Shown: positions 1-10,987, counted from the first letter of the stretch. The stretch: DNA of 64,000 nt from Rutidosis leptorrhynchoides (GCF_046630445.1 NC_092341.1:293450001-293514000); one strand, 5' to 3'. The notes: generated from the letters alone by a model not told the origin. A program made the numbers and translations.

Positions 1-256
1 ATTTCTTGGAGTCATTCATGACATATTTCAAAAGACGTTGCATTCGAGTCGTTGAGTTCATCAAGATTATTACTAAGTCAATTATAGTTGGATATATTAT
101 GAAATGGTATGCATGTCGTCAACTTTCGATGTAAAGAAAGTTTGTTTTTTAATAACGAATGCAATGTTTGTAAAATGTATCATATAGAGGTCAAATACCT
201 CGTAATGAAATCAATTATTATGTAACGTTTATAATCGATATGAACGGGGCATTTCA
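1..256 (+). mobile_element. 3' end of a chromovirus-type LTR
   Basis: Positions 1 to about 210 are closely similar, in reverse complement, to about 7795-8010 and 27490-27720, the terminal part of element 1's LTRs. The fragment ends in GGGGCATTTCA, close to the GGGACATTTCA end of element 4's LTR (which lies on the other strand). It is therefore the U5-side end of a gypsy LTR in plus orientation, with the rest of the element to the left of the window. Its end at 256 lies directly against the 5S-bearing LTR, so it probably inserted into it. Confidence 0.75.
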
Positions 257-448
257 ATGACCACTTTCCCAGAAGGTCACCCATCCTGGTAGTACTCTCA
301 CCTGAGCATGCTTAACTGCAGCGTACTCACACACCTGCTCTGCCTTGTGCTACCAAAATACGTTGTGTCATTTAAGCGTGAGTATTACTTTATAATCCCA
401 TGATCACTCATGTCCGTGAGCGATGTGGAATTTTCCTAGGGTGTTACA
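257..448 (-). mobile_element. Cassandra-type TRIM LTR fragment
   Basis: On the minus strand the segment begins TGTAACACCCTAGG at 448 and runs through CCACATCG-like leader sequence into 5S rRNA sequence near 321-262. A short LTR opening with TGTAACA and carrying 5S rRNA promoter sequence is the hallmark of Cassandra terminal-repeat retrotransposons in miniature, which are non-autonomous and have no coding capacity. Only the 5' part of one LTR is here; it is cut at about 257 by the neighbouring chromovirus LTR. The right edge abuts LINE sequence. Confidence 0.7.
262..321 (-). other. 5S rRNA-like sequence with internal pol III promoter boxes
   Basis: Read on the minus strand, this matches the 3' half of plant 5S rRNA. 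The stretches AGCATGCTCAGGTGAGAG, AGTACTACCAGGATGGGTGA and CCTTCTGGGAAAGT correspond to the box A, intermediate element and box C region. It diverges from canonical 5S at several bases (for example TCAGG for TTGGG) and lacks the 5' half. It is thus the retrotransposon-borne 5S domain and not a functional 5S gene. Confidence 0.8.
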
Positions 449-1150
449 TGCCTATGTTGCGAGGAAGAGATCTATCAATGATAAACGTTTCGGTTTCATT
501 CGGTTTATGGGGGTTAAACATATTGGTGATATGGAACGTAGACTCAGTAATATCTGGATCGTAATCATCATCAATATGTGGTGGCGGCTAGGTTTGATCG
601 AAAGAAGGAGAAAGTGGAGACAAAGGAGATAACCAAACTTGTTAAACCACTTTCGATGGATGAATTTCCATCGGTTAGACATGCTAATTCTGGAAGTTGT
701 AAGTCTCATACTTTTGCTGGTGTTGTTAACAATGAGCAAGTGTGTGATCTGGATTTCAACGATGATGAGTGCATTGACATTGCTGATAGCGTTGTTGTTA
801 CTTGGGTTTTGATCCAGTTTGGTTGTCCTGGTGATTGTTAAAATTCAAACTAAACTCTAATTTCACAAGTTTATTTGGAGTGGTAAAACAAGTTTAAGAT
901 GATTTCTACGTTGTTGAAAGTTCGATTTGGATTGAAATTTCTAGTTTACCTATTCGAGCTTGGGTCTCGGAAGCTTTTAAGAAGGTAGCAAACTTTGTGG
1001 GGAGATTTGTATTCTTTGACAAGAGTATTCTTTGACATTTGTAATTACGGATTATCAACCTATTTCTTTGGTCGGTATTTAATATAAGATTATTTCGAAA
1101 GTACTTACAAACCGATTGGTTCAAGTTATTGATAAGATTATTAGTCCGGA
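449..1150 (+). pseudogene. LINE fragment: RRM-type ORF1 region and start of reverse transcriptase
   Basis: The translation from 449 contains an RRM-like stretch (KRFGFIRFMGVKHIGDMERR, then VAARFDRKK) typical of the N-terminal part of plant LINE polyproteins. A frameshift near 575-590 moves the frame. Around 920-1020 the text SSIWIEISSLPIRAW followed by FKKVANFVGRFVFFD continues the same domain. At 1030-1150 the frame reads TDYRPISLVGI, then KIISKVLTNRLVQVIDKIIS, the early RT motif of LINEs (the FRPISL...SKVLANRL family pattern). The endonuclease and linker are missing, so there is a large internal deletion near 1025, where a short duplication (AGAGTATTCTTTGACA) is also seen. It contains frameshifts and stops and is non-functional. 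Confidence 0.75.
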
Positions 1151-1330
1151 ACAAGTGCCTATTTTCAGGTGCCATTTTCCCCCTTATCTAGCTTAATTGT
1201 GATCGTGATTCTGTATTTTAGATTAACAACAATAGTATTACGTTATGAACCCTTTGATAACTACATAAGGAAACTTTAGTTTGGCCTTTCAATCAAAATA
1301 CATAAATAGAAATTTATCGATATTCATTTG
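1151..1330. repeat. 180-bp direct repeat, copy A
   Basis: This segment (ACAAGTGCCTATTTTCAGG ... TATTCATTTG) is repeated at 2869-3048 with about ten mismatches and no visible indels. Copy B lies within an intron of the CCCH-type gene fragment. Copy A marks the left junction of the inserted block with the LINE. The repeat has no TG/CA boundaries shared outside the match, so it does not look like an LTR pair; an internal duplication of the captured intron is more likely. Confidence 0.8.
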
Positions 1331-1548
1331 TGGAGCTATGGATTGAACATCTATATCTATATCTATATCTATCTATATTTTATACTACTACGTATATAAT
1401 AAGAAGTTCGTTTTAGCTAGTCATGCTTAAAAATAGCTGACATTTCAACAATTGTATCTCTCCTCCAAACCAACAAAAAAAAAAAAAAAAAAAAAAAAAA
1501 CACGGGATTCTTATCAAATCATGTTCTCTATTTTCAATTAGGGTGCTC

Positions 1549-1583
<35 letters not shown>

Positions 1584-2332
1584 ATCACGTCTCAAGATGA
1601 ATTACATCTATGCAATTAGGGTTCGTAGCATAAACCAATCAAGCATAAACCATAAACTATCGTTCCCGCCGTCTGAAAATGAATTAGGGTTCTTGGATGT
1701 CGGATGCAGATCGTATAAGTAGCGCTAATGAACAAAAGTGTTATTTCTGATAATTAAAATCAGAAATGAAACCACAAATCTGTATTCCCGTATTAAATTA
1801 AAATTAGGGTTCTTCGTGTTTAGATGCAGATCTATGATCTTAGATGTGGTGATGTGGATTTGCGATAACACTCAATTTTGTTGTATCTTCCAACAATCGG
1901 TAATCGATTAATCTATTTCGTTCTGAATGATTTCTTTAAATGTTTATATATACCCTGAGCAACTTATTGACAGTGTTATCTTGTGAACTCATGGAACTCT
2001 AATATTACCAATTAGGTATGATGCAGGAAGCTATGAAAATATGAAAAGTTTCAATAAGGATGTGTCCATATTAATTTAAGATGGGTAGATGGCACAAAAA
2101 AGTATCAACGCTCACGATGTTTTTGATCCGTAAAAGGTATCTATAATTTTTTATTTATACCACTAATATGTTTTTTCTACCTTAACTTTGAAGCATCATG
2201 ACTTCAACAACATTTATTCGTTAACAGTTATGGAACTGCATTTTTATGTCAATCAAGATTGATATTTTTCTTATCAATATCAAACAAATAGTCAAACCAT
2301 GTGATGTACTAAAAGTTATGGTTTTTGTTCAG
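1331..2332. other. Non-coding part of the inserted block, with A-tracts
   Basis: There is no supportable ORF here. The stretch holds a short (TATATC)n run near 1350-1375, A-tracts at about 1475-1500 and 1549-1580, and several AATTAGGGTT motifs (for example near 1612, 1681 and 1802). Those resemble telo-box-containing 5' leaders of plant genes. It lies upstream of the first recognisable CCCH exon at 2333 and could be the 5' UTR or first-intron region of the captured gene, but I cannot prove that. Confidence 0.4.
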
Positions 2333-3862
2333 GGGTTGATCCAAAGTCCATTTTATGTGAATTTTTTAAGGCTGGTCGGTAGACAAAAGGCTCCAAATGC
2401 AAGTTTTCTCATGATCTGAATGTACAGAGGAAGGGTGAGAAGATTGACATTTTTATTGATAAGCGTTATGACGTATTTATTGCAGCTTGTGTCATTGTAT
2501 TCATTTGTTCTCACAACTATATATAAAATAAATTTTAATCTGGTTTACTATCTGCTTTTAGGTACAATGGAGGACTAGGATCAAGAAACGTCGGAGAAGG
2601 TTGTAGCACCAACAGGGAAAGAGTATAACCATATTAAACCAACTGATATTGTACGATATCATAATCTCTTTTATACTTTACTATACGTTGAACAACTGCA
2701 TAAGTAGATTTTAAATCGTGAAAATATCTTAGTTATTCAAATCATACGATGCTTGTCACCATTTGTGTAAAATATGGATAATGTGTCATAGCTACATTAT
2801 CAAATTAGATTCTCTATATAGAATTATGTTTGCGAATTTTTTTCAGTAGATTCATATGAATCATAGACACAAGTTCCTATTTTCAGGTGCCATTTTCCCG
2901 CTTATCTAGCTTAATTGTGATCATGATTCTGTATTTTAGATTAACAACAATAGTATTACGCTATGAACCCTCTGATAACTACAGAAGGAAACATTGGTTT
3001 GGCCTTTCAAGCAAAATACATAAATAGAAATTTACCGATATTCATTTGAACATGATTTAGTCCATTTTTACCAAGACCTTATATATGAGATTTCTACCTT
3101 TTATGTTAATTTAGTTGCTTATTGTGTCAATTTTTTTTTTTAATGTGTTATTAACTTTTTTACTTATTTATGAGTAGGTTTGCAAACATTTTCTTGAAGC
3201 AAAAGAAACGATATGGTTAGTTTTGGGTTTGTCCAAATGGTAACAAAGAGTGTCATTACATGCATGCACTTCCCACCTGGTTACGTTTTGAAGTTGCATA
3301 TGAAGTTTCTCTTAGAAGAAGAATCGAACAAGATAGCTATTGAGGATGAGATTTAGGATCAGGCTAGTATTACTTATCGTTCTCTTTACCATATTATGTG
3401 TTCAAGTAGGCTCATTAATGATAACTCTGACCCATTTAAAAAAGAACCTCTTTTGACCTATTGTCTAACTCGCTTGACCAACACATCTTGCATCCAATAA
3501 CGTTTGTTTAAATGTGACTCACTATACTATATTGTTAAATTTATATTGAAACTCGACCTTTACATATACTTTAGTCTTTGATTCTATTAGCGTGCAAAAG
3601 AGAAAACGACAACTCCAATCACTACTAATATAAAGAGTGGAACAGCAAGAAGGTGGAAACAAGAGATGCGGGTTTGGCCGCTCAACGAGCCGGGAGGGCT
3701 GAGAATGACTGCATGAGGTTTGTTTGCCGATGTTATAATTTTTCTTATTGAATATCGAGTTGATGTTTAATTTGATTTTGTGCAATGGGGGTGAGTTGTT
3801 TCCGTCTGATGCAAGCGTGTTTGTGGAAGATGTCAATGGAAAGTAGAACCGTCAATGAGAAA
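2333..3862 (+). pseudogene. Captured fragment of a DFRP/ZC3H15-like CCCH zinc-finger gene
   Basis: Five separated stretches encode, in order, parts of the DFRP1/ZC3H15 family (partner of DRG GTPases). At 2333-2470: GVDPKSILCEFFKAG, then KCKFSHDLNVQRKGEKIDIF, the CCCH finger, with a stop where the second Cys is expected. At about 2562-2650: GTMED..DQETSEKVV and KEYNHIKPTDIV. At about 3179-3362: VCKHFLEAKE, then CPNG-KECHY-HALPPGYVLK in a shifted frame. At about 3605-3716: an EWNSKK and AQRAGRAEND-like helix. At about 3785-3862: GGELFPSDASVFVEDV. Intron-like DNA with TTTTAG/TTCAG acceptors separates them, so this is a genomic copy and not a processed one. Multiple stops and frameshifts make it dead. 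The family call rests on remembered conservation, not a search. Confidence 0.7.
2869..3048. repeat. 180-bp direct repeat, copy B (inside an intron of the CCCH fragment)
   Basis: This is the second copy of the repeat at 1151-1330, about 94% identical by eye. It sits between the stretch encoding TDIV (ending about 2650) and the one encoding VCKHFLEA (starting about 3179), so it belongs to the third intron-like gap. Its preceding bases (ACAAGTTCCTATTTTCAGG) are part of the repeat. Confidence 0.8.
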
Positions 3863-4040
3863 CAGATAACAACACAATTGTATTGTACTTCTTTAGATTT
3901 TTTTTGTTTAATGTACAAGTCCTTTTATTACATTATCGATTTGACTCTCTCCATTATATCATATATTTTATTATTGAATGATTGTTCATTAGTATACATT
4001 TCTTTTACATCTCAAACACATTATATATTCTCTTATTGGG
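3863..4040. other. 3' part of the inserted block
   Basis: AT-rich sequence after the last CCCH-like exon, without recognisable coding content. The LINE resumes at about 4041-4065. No terminal inverted repeats, CTRR hairpin end or target duplication could be recognised, so the vehicle that carried the block is unknown. Confidence 0.4.
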
Positions 4041-5109
4041 TTATAAACTAGGTTCTTTTTATTATGGTGATGGAAGGCTTACATAACTTCTTGAAGAAGG
4101 CTCAACAGCTACGCCTTTTTAAAGGGGTCAATGTAGGGGATTCGGGTCTGGTCATCTCTCACCTTATGTACGCATATGATGTAGTTATTTTGGCAGATTA
4201 GAATCGTGGATCTTTTTTAGAGAATATCATTCGGCGTCTGAACTTATTTTATCTTTCGCCGAGCCTTCGGACTAATGTGGGTGAATCGCATCTTTTCGGT
4301 ATTGGGATCCCACATGTAGAGGTCAATTCGTTTCGGTGGAGGTTGGATGTAAAGTAGGTACTTTTTCGACTAAATATCTTGGTTTGTTGATTGGTGCTAA
4401 TATGAATCTTTCGAAGAATTGGGATGATCTTGTTAATAAATTTCAGCAAGACTTGCTACATGGAAAGTCTCATTGTTATCAATTGGCGCTCGACTTACTT
4501 TGATTAAATCTGTCATGGACTCGCTAGGTTTGTACGTTTTTTCCTTATTCAATGCCCGATAAAAGTGACAAAAATATTGTAGTCCATTCGATCAAATTTC
4601 TTGGGGTAGTGGTATTGATTCGAAGAAGATGAGTTGGGTTAAATGGGATAAAATTATGGCTTCATATGATAAAGGAGGTCTCGATATTGTTAGTTTGAGA
4701 GCGTTTAACACGGCAATATTATTTAAGTGGAAGTGGAGATTTTGACTTCACATGAGTCACTTTTGTTGCTCGTCGTGAAAGCTATTCATGGGTCAGTTTT
4801 TGAGCCATATGTTGGGAATGGTACTTGGTGTAACATTGTTAAGTGTTGTAAAAATGTGGAGTTGAAGCACTTAACCGTCTGATGCTTTTATCATGAAGGT
4901 TGGAAGTGGTCGGTCAGTTAGATTTTGGCTAGACGCGTGGATTGGTGGTGGTTCTCTTTATAGTTGTTATAATCGGTTGTTTCATTTGGAATGTGATCGT
5001 GAAGTTTTCATGGCTAATAAATTCGTAGAGGGGGAATGGATTCGACTCTTGTCCCGTAGCGATATGGAGGTAGGAACTAAGAATCGCTTCAACTGCTTAA
5101 GGAGGAATC
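4041..5109 (+). pseudogene. LINE fragment: reverse transcriptase C-terminal half and 3' domain
   Basis: The frame reads VMEGLHNFLKKAQQLRLFKG, then GLVISHLMYAYDVVILAD around 4065-4200. This is the LINE RT region around the catalytic HL.YADD motif; here the motif reads YAYD, so one catalytic Asp position is altered, and a stop follows. After several frameshifts the text GRSVRFWLDAWIGGGSLY at about 4905-4960 matches the zinc-binding reverse-transcriptase tail (zf-RVT context) of plant LINEs. About 240 bp of RT expected between this piece and 1150 are absent. The copia LTR interrupts it at 5110. Confidence 0.75.
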
Positions 5110-5929
5110 TGTTGGAGTATGATACCAAAAACATAGTGAGCGGAAGCATTTATAAATTTTTACAAAATCATACTCTCCCAAGGACCCATGTACAAAACTT
5201 TTAGCAAACAAAATATAAATCGAACAAGAGAAAGTTAGATTACAACCTTTGTAGCTTTTCTTGATGATTTTTGCGGAGAACCCGAAGAAGAGTTCCTCTA
5301 AATGGTAGACACCCAAAGTTCCAACCTTGTTTTGATATACACCTTCTAATTCACCAAAACTTTTCTTTCCTTTTGTTTTAGATTAACCAACAGAAGAAAA
5401 CGTATGAAGTTTTCTTTAAAAAAATTATGAAGTGTTGTACCTACTGTTCTTTTTTTTTTTTTGGTCAAAGACACTTAAAGGAAAATTGGAGAGTGTGTGG
5501 TCTTTTGAGATGCTTGTATTAGTTTAAAACCAAAAAAACAAACCAAGCATGCTTGCATGCATCGAACTTATAAAATGAAGCATGCCCTTCTTTAAATTTT
5601 TTTTTTTTTTGCTTTTTAAGGTAAACTCACATGTATGCATGTATCAGTTATTCTAAAAAAAAATAAGCATGCTCTTTAATATAAATTAATTAACAAATTA
5701 ATTAACTAATTTCAAAACTTATTTAATTTATTAAACCATTAACTAATGATTAATAAATTAATTCCCGATTAGAAGGTATATCAAACAATTTTACGATTGG
5801 CCTTTGTGTGTGACCGAATAGGATAAATGGACTTTATATTATTTAATGTCATGGGCATACCTTCGGAATATATGTACCACGTTCAAACCACGGTTGAACC
5901 GTAATCAACCCGCGAACATATTTCCAACA
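5110..5929 (-). repeat. 3' LTR of the copia element
   Basis: Read on the minus strand, this begins TGTTGGA at 5929 and ends TCCAACA at 5110, a perfect 7-bp terminal inverted repeat with TG/CA ends, 820 bp long. A purine-rich tract (GCAAGTGGGAGTC) lies immediately 5' of it, as expected for the polypurine tract. The LINE sequence is the left neighbour; the adjacent GAATC (5105-5109) would be the target duplication, but its partner is outside the window. The 5' LTR is not in the window, so insertion age cannot be estimated here. Confidence 0.85.
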
Positions 5930-6770
5930 GACTCCCACTTGCACTGACATTAATAATATTGGTTATTCTTTAAAAAGACACACCATGTGTAACAACTAGT
6001 CAATTAAGTTACACTCCTATATTTTGATTTATATCAATCATCCTTTTGTTCTAGATATCTATATGAACGTGTGGCATGGTTAAGTGTCAATCATCATCGT
6101 TCAAGATTATGTTTCCCGATTGAGATTTGTGGTGATCAAATAGACTGCAATTGCGTTAATTCAGTCGTAGCATGGTCATGCATTTAATTCAGCACAAATC
6201 AACGAGGGGCTCATAGATATCGCTTCAACTTGCTAAGATAAGAAGGAACAAATTGCTTCAACTGTATAGACATCCATCACATTCCATAATGTACCCGATC
6301 TGTTCCCTTATGACTGGCATTTACGCACAGCGTTAGAAACAGGTCAAAGTGCAATACAGTTTGTGTCAGGATTCCTCATACATATCCACTCTAGGATAAA
6401 TCATAAATGATGTTGCCATCTTAGAGCTTACTTGTGACTTAAAACCATGAAGTAGCGTCTAAGCGTGGTCATTCCGGAACCTTGAATCAACTATCAAGTT
6501 CCTCATGAATGTAGTTTCATATAATCCTATATTACTACACTTCATAGCAGCCTTAATTCAATTCTCTCTTCCTTAGAGAATGACCGACTGTGAAAGTTCA
6601 TGAAATAATATTCATTGGAAGTTAAAACATGCAAAATGAAACATGGCAATATACAATGAAATGATCGCATCATGCGTACAATATAATCTCAATATATTAA
6701 TCATCAGATCAATTGCAAAATATATTATTGCCTTATGTTTAAGGTTTCAAACTTAACATAATAAATACAA
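5930..6770 (-). other. Copia 3' untranslated region and polypurine tract
   Basis: There is no ORF between the RNase H stop and the 3' LTR. The minus-strand sequence ends in the purine-rich AAGTGCAAGTGGGAGTC directly before TGTTGGA, the plus-strand priming site for reverse transcription. The remainder (about 820 bp) has no recognisable feature. Confidence 0.7.
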
Positions 6771-7748
6771 TCAAACTTTATCATTAATGACACGAATGCC
6801 AATAGACATGCTATGAGCATCATGCTTAGTCTGTGGCAAAGGCTTGGTGAAAGGATCAGCCAAGTTCTTAGTCGTGTATACTCTACTTAATAATATGTCA
6901 TTTTCTGCTACAAGTTGACGGATGTAATGGTACTTTCTGAGTATGTGCCGTGTGCGTTTTTGTGACCTCGGTTCTTGAGCCAAGACAATCGCACTCACAT
7001 TGTCGCAGAAAATCTCAACAGGATCATGGATTGTAGGAACCACACCTAGATCCCCGATGAATTTCTTTATCCACATGGCCTCTTTAGCAGCTTCATTTAC
7101 CGCTATATACTCGGCTTCTGTCGTAGAATCAGCAATAGTACTTTGCTTGGAGCTTCTCCAAGTGACGGCTCCACCGTTCAACATAAATATAAATCCTGAT
7201 TATGAAGAGCAATCATCTCTATCTGATTGGAAACTAGCGTCCGAGTATCCTTTGACGCTCAGCTCGTCATTCCCACCATAGACCAAGAACATCTCTTTAG
7301 TCCTCCTAAGATACTTTAGAATGTTCTTGACTGCTATCCAATGAGCTTCACCAGGGTTGGCCTGATAACGACTAGTCATGCTTAATGCATATGATACATC
7401 AGGCCTAGTGCATATCATGGCATACATGATCGATCTTATAGCTGAAGCATATGGAGTCCGACTCATGGTAGCTGACTCCAAGTCAGAATTAGGACATTGA
7501 GACTTGCTTAATATCATTCCAGGGTTCATAGGAACACACCCTTTCTTGGAGTTGTGCATACCGAATTTCTTCAGTATCTTATCTACATATGCACTTTGGC
7601 TTAGCCCAATCAATCTCCTTGATCTATCTCGATAGATTTTAATCCCCAAAATATATGATGTATCTTCTAAATCTTTCATGGAGAAACATTTCCCTAGCCA
7701 AGCTTTGACATCTTTCAATGTCGGGATATCGTTTCCCATGAGTAATAT
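6771..7748 (-). pseudogene. Copia reverse transcriptase C-terminus and RNase H
   Basis: The frame runs from 7748 to 6771 with one internal stop at 7202-7200. The first part (GNDIPTLKDVKAWLGKCFSM, then DTSYILGIKIYRD) is the post-YVDD half of copia RT. Then follow TRPDVSYALS and KGYSDASFQSD, where RNase H begins with its first catalytic Asp. After the stop come WRSSKQSTIADSTTEAEYIA (the STTEAEY catalytic Glu region) and the ADPFTKPL tail diagnostic of copia RNase H. The frame is otherwise intact. The 5' part lies at 31394-34449. In a live element this would make cDNA from the RNA in cytoplasmic particles; this copy could not without suppression of its stops. Confidence 0.9.
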
Positions 7749-9949
7749 TGTAAAGACCCGTCCTAATCCATAAGAACGAATACAATAACATTTGGTTACA
7801 TCGCGAGGTACTTGACCTTTATATGATACATTTTACAAACATTGCATTCGTTTTTAAAAAACAACCTTTCATTTACATCGAATGTTGACGGCATGCATAC
7901 CATTTCATAATATATCCAACTATAATTGACTTAATAATAATCTTGATGAACTCAACGACTCGAATGCAACGTCTTTCGAAATATGCCATGAATGACTCCA
8001 AGTAATATCTCTAAAATGAGCAAATGCACAGCGAAAGATTTCTTTCATACCTGAGAATAAACATGCTTTAAAGTGTCAACCAAAAGGTTGGTGAGTTCAT
8101 TAGTTTAACATAAATAATCATTTTCATCATTTTAATAGACCACAAGAATTTCATTTTCAGTTCTCATAAATATACGTCCCATGCATAGAGACAAAAATCA
8201 GTCATTTGGATTGAACACCTGGTAACCGACATTAATAAGATGCATATAAGAATATCCCCTATCATTCCGGGACATCCATCGGACATGATAAAACAACATC
8301 GAAGTACTAAAGCATCCGCTACAACGGATGGGGTTTGTTGGGCTCAATAGATCTATCTTTAGGATTCGCGTCAATTAGTAGAATGGTTTACAAATTCTTA
8401 GGTTACCAAGTAAAAGGGGCATATTCGGCTTCGATCATCCAATCATATAATGTAGTTTCGATTACTTGTGTCTATTTCGTAAAACAGTTATAAAAACAGT
8501 GCATGTATTCTCAGTCCCAAAAATATATATTGCAAAAGCATTTAAAAAGGGAGTAATGAAACTCACCTAATGTATTTTGTAGTGAAAATACATGTGACAA
8601 TATTGAACAAGTGTAGGGTTGGCCTCGGATTCATGAACCTATATCAATTATATATTTATTAATTTACATAATTGTAATCGAACACATATACATATAAATT
8701 TATAAGTTATATCCTTTTTATATTAATAGTGTATATATATTTTGCATATATCCATGTTTATGTATATAAAAATGTTAATTTTTGTTATGTTATATGTATT
8801 AAATATATCATTTTTATATTAATAGTAATAGTTATAATAATGCTAAAATAATATTTATAGTGGTAAAAATGATAATAATTATAATACTTAGTATTTCTAA
8901 TAAAGATAATAAGGTTAATAATCATATTAGTGATACTAATAATGATATTAATAATAATTACTATATAGATATTAATTTTTCTATTAATGAGAGTTATGAT
9001 AATGCTTTTAGTAACTACACAATAATACTGATAACAATGATGATACTATATAATAATAATGGTAATAACGTTAATGATTTTCATAATAATAATATTAATG
9101 ATAGTTTTATACGTAAATCTTACAATAATGATAATAACATTTTTTAAATGAAAAGTTTAGTAATATTAAAAACATTAATTACATATAGATTAATAATACT
9201 AATGTTTAAAAAATGATACTAATACTAATATTAATTAAAAATAATGATAACTTTAATAAAAATAATTATAATAATAATCATAATACTTAGATGATAAGGT
9301 TAATAATAATGTTAACAAATATTTTAAAAAAATATATACTAATGATAACAACGTCTTTAATACTTCTAAACATAAATATGATATTAATAATAATAATAAC
9401 AATAATACTTAGGTGATGATAATATTATTAGTAATAATAACAATTATACATTAATATTTATAATAGCAATAACAATAGCAATTGCAATAATAATAATAAT
9501 AAAAATAATAATGATAATAATAATGAAAATAATAAAGTCACTACCTCATTAATATAAGCCTTAAAAAAATAGCTCTCAACAGCCGGGTTTGAACTCGTGA
9601 CCTCTCGAATATCGCAAACGCCCTTAACCACTCGACTGACCATACCTTTCTGGAATAATACCCAATTCATGTTTACTTAACCCATAACTTCTGTTGTCAT
9701 CTTCTTCCTCACAATACAATCGATCCAGGGTTCAAGCCCTTCTAATAACATGTAATTTCACTGATTGTTGGATTAAATATCCAACATAGAAACAAGTAGA
9801 TGTGATTTATTGTATACAAAAAAAAAAAAAAAAAAAAAAACAGAATGGAACATCTGTTAGTGCTCGTCGATGGGTTAAAAACAAAGAAATTGATTTTTGA
9901 GTTTGAGAAAGTTTTAGACGAAATTTATAACACGAATTGTGTTTCAAAT
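7749..9949 (-). repeat. Element 1 3' LTR, distal part
   Basis: Closely matches 27446-29645 (the 5' LTR) throughout; I estimate about 97% by eye. On the plus strand it begins TGTAAAGACCCGTCC, which is the U5 end in minus orientation. It contains long AT-rich runs of AAT/GAT triplets (8830-9530) and a tRNA-like segment at 9575-9665. It is broken at 9950 by element 2, whose duplication CAAAT is 9945-9949. Confidence 0.88.
9575..9665 (-). other. tRNA-like (SINE-head-like) segment in the element 1 3' LTR
   Basis: On the minus strand, GGTCAGTCGAGTGGTTAAGG (within 9642-9619) resembles a tRNA-Leu/Ser A box, and CACGAGTTCAAACCCGG (9599-9583) resembles a B box (GGTTCRANNCC), about 40 bp apart. This is the arrangement of an internal pol III promoter. 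No complete tRNA cloverleaf is evident, and low-complexity CAT/TTA sequence follows, as in the tail of a tRNA-derived SINE. The same segment occurs in the other LTR, so it was there before integration. Confidence 0.55.
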
Positions 9950-10987
9950 TGTAACATCCCGCCTTTTTCCATTTACTTTTCCGTTGTACTAATTTAAACT
10001 CCGTTATATGTTTATAACATCTCCCGTTAATACGCGTTTTAAATTATCTCGTTTAGGTAATCCACGCACCCGATTCAAATTAGAGGGACTAAACTTGCCA
10101 AGAGGCCAAAGATTTGACTAGGTCAACTAGTCAAACCTTCAACCTCCTCCTCTCATTTCAACATCTCCATCTTTCTTCTACTCCCTTTTTCTCTCAAGAA
10201 CACCAACAAGAATTCATCATCTAAATTCGGATTAGGAAGCTAGCAACAAAACAAATTACATATTCGTGATCCTCTCTTCATCCTCTTCATTTTGGTACCA
10301 ACTTCATCTCGTTTGGGTAACTTTCTAAAATCACTAGATTTTGTGTTCTTTATGTTTTTAACTTATAAAAGTGTTAATTAGTGTCTATGGCTCAAGTCTA
10401 ACATGATTATATGATTTATATGCTCGATTTCGTTGTTTTAGTGTAACTAGCATGAACTTGAATTTTGGTGTGTTGTTCTTGAATTTTGGATGATCATATG
10501 TTGTTAGATGTTAAAATTTCATGTTCTAATTGTGTTCCTAGTATCACTAGCTTCAATTTGATGTGTAGGTTGCTTTAGAAAAGTTCATGAACTTGATTTA
10601 TGATTTTGGTGAATTTGGGTTAGGGTTTGATGAACTTGAAATGGACTTTTGATGCATTGAATGACATGAGATGTTATTAGTAAGTGTTAGGTTGTATTGT
10701 ATGCTTGATTACCTACGAAATGGCGTATTGTATGTAGGTAGTAAGTTTCCGAATCATTGATTTGTATTTATGAACTTGGATGCGGTTAATGATGAGCATT
10801 AAATGCGGTTTTGGTTGTTGTAAGTGTTGAATTGATAGACGAAATATGTTTAGTCGTTTTCCTCGTCAAAATACCTTCCCAACGGTGTATGATACATGTT
10901 CTAGGTGTTTTTGGTTCACAATTTGAGTTGGTTTGAGTTTTGGTTCGAGACTTGTGAAATTCCAGCAGTTCAGCAACCCAGATGATC

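Larger units (their letters stand above)
5110..7748 (-). mobile_element. Ty1/copia element, 3' part (second part at 31394-35462)
   Basis: This is the 3' half of one minus-strand copia element: 3' LTR, 3' untranslated region, RNase H and the end of reverse transcriptase. It stops at 7748 inside the RT. The reading frame resumes exactly at 31394 on the far side of element 1, with the 5-bp duplication AATAT (7744-7748 and 31394-31398) flanking the insert. Joining across one copy of the duplication keeps frame, which proves a single element split by insertion. Confidence 0.9.

Noticed and set aside
262..321. A genuine 5S rRNA gene
   Set aside because: Only the 3' half is present, with substitutions, inside an LTR-like context; no tandem 5S array is seen.
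1151..3048. LTR pair of a small TRIM element
   Set aside because: The 180-bp repeats share sequence on both sides of any TG/CA boundary and have no PBS, PPT or target duplication. An intron duplication fits better.
5117..5135. Primer binding site-like TGGTATCATACTCC at the end of the copia 3' LTR
   Set aside because: It lies inside the LTR end, before TCCAACA, and matches only the first half of the tRNA-iMet site; the element's real PBS should be next to the 5' LTR outside the window.
8860..9147. Asn/Ile-rich ORF of 95 codons
   Set aside because: Composition follows the AAT/GAT triplet repeats in the LTR, and the matching frame in the other LTR is broken.
9575..9665. A tRNA gene
   Set aside because: A- and B-box-like sequences are present but no acceptor stem or anticodon arm could be folded by eye, and it is duplicated with the LTR. 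It is listed as tRNA-like only.
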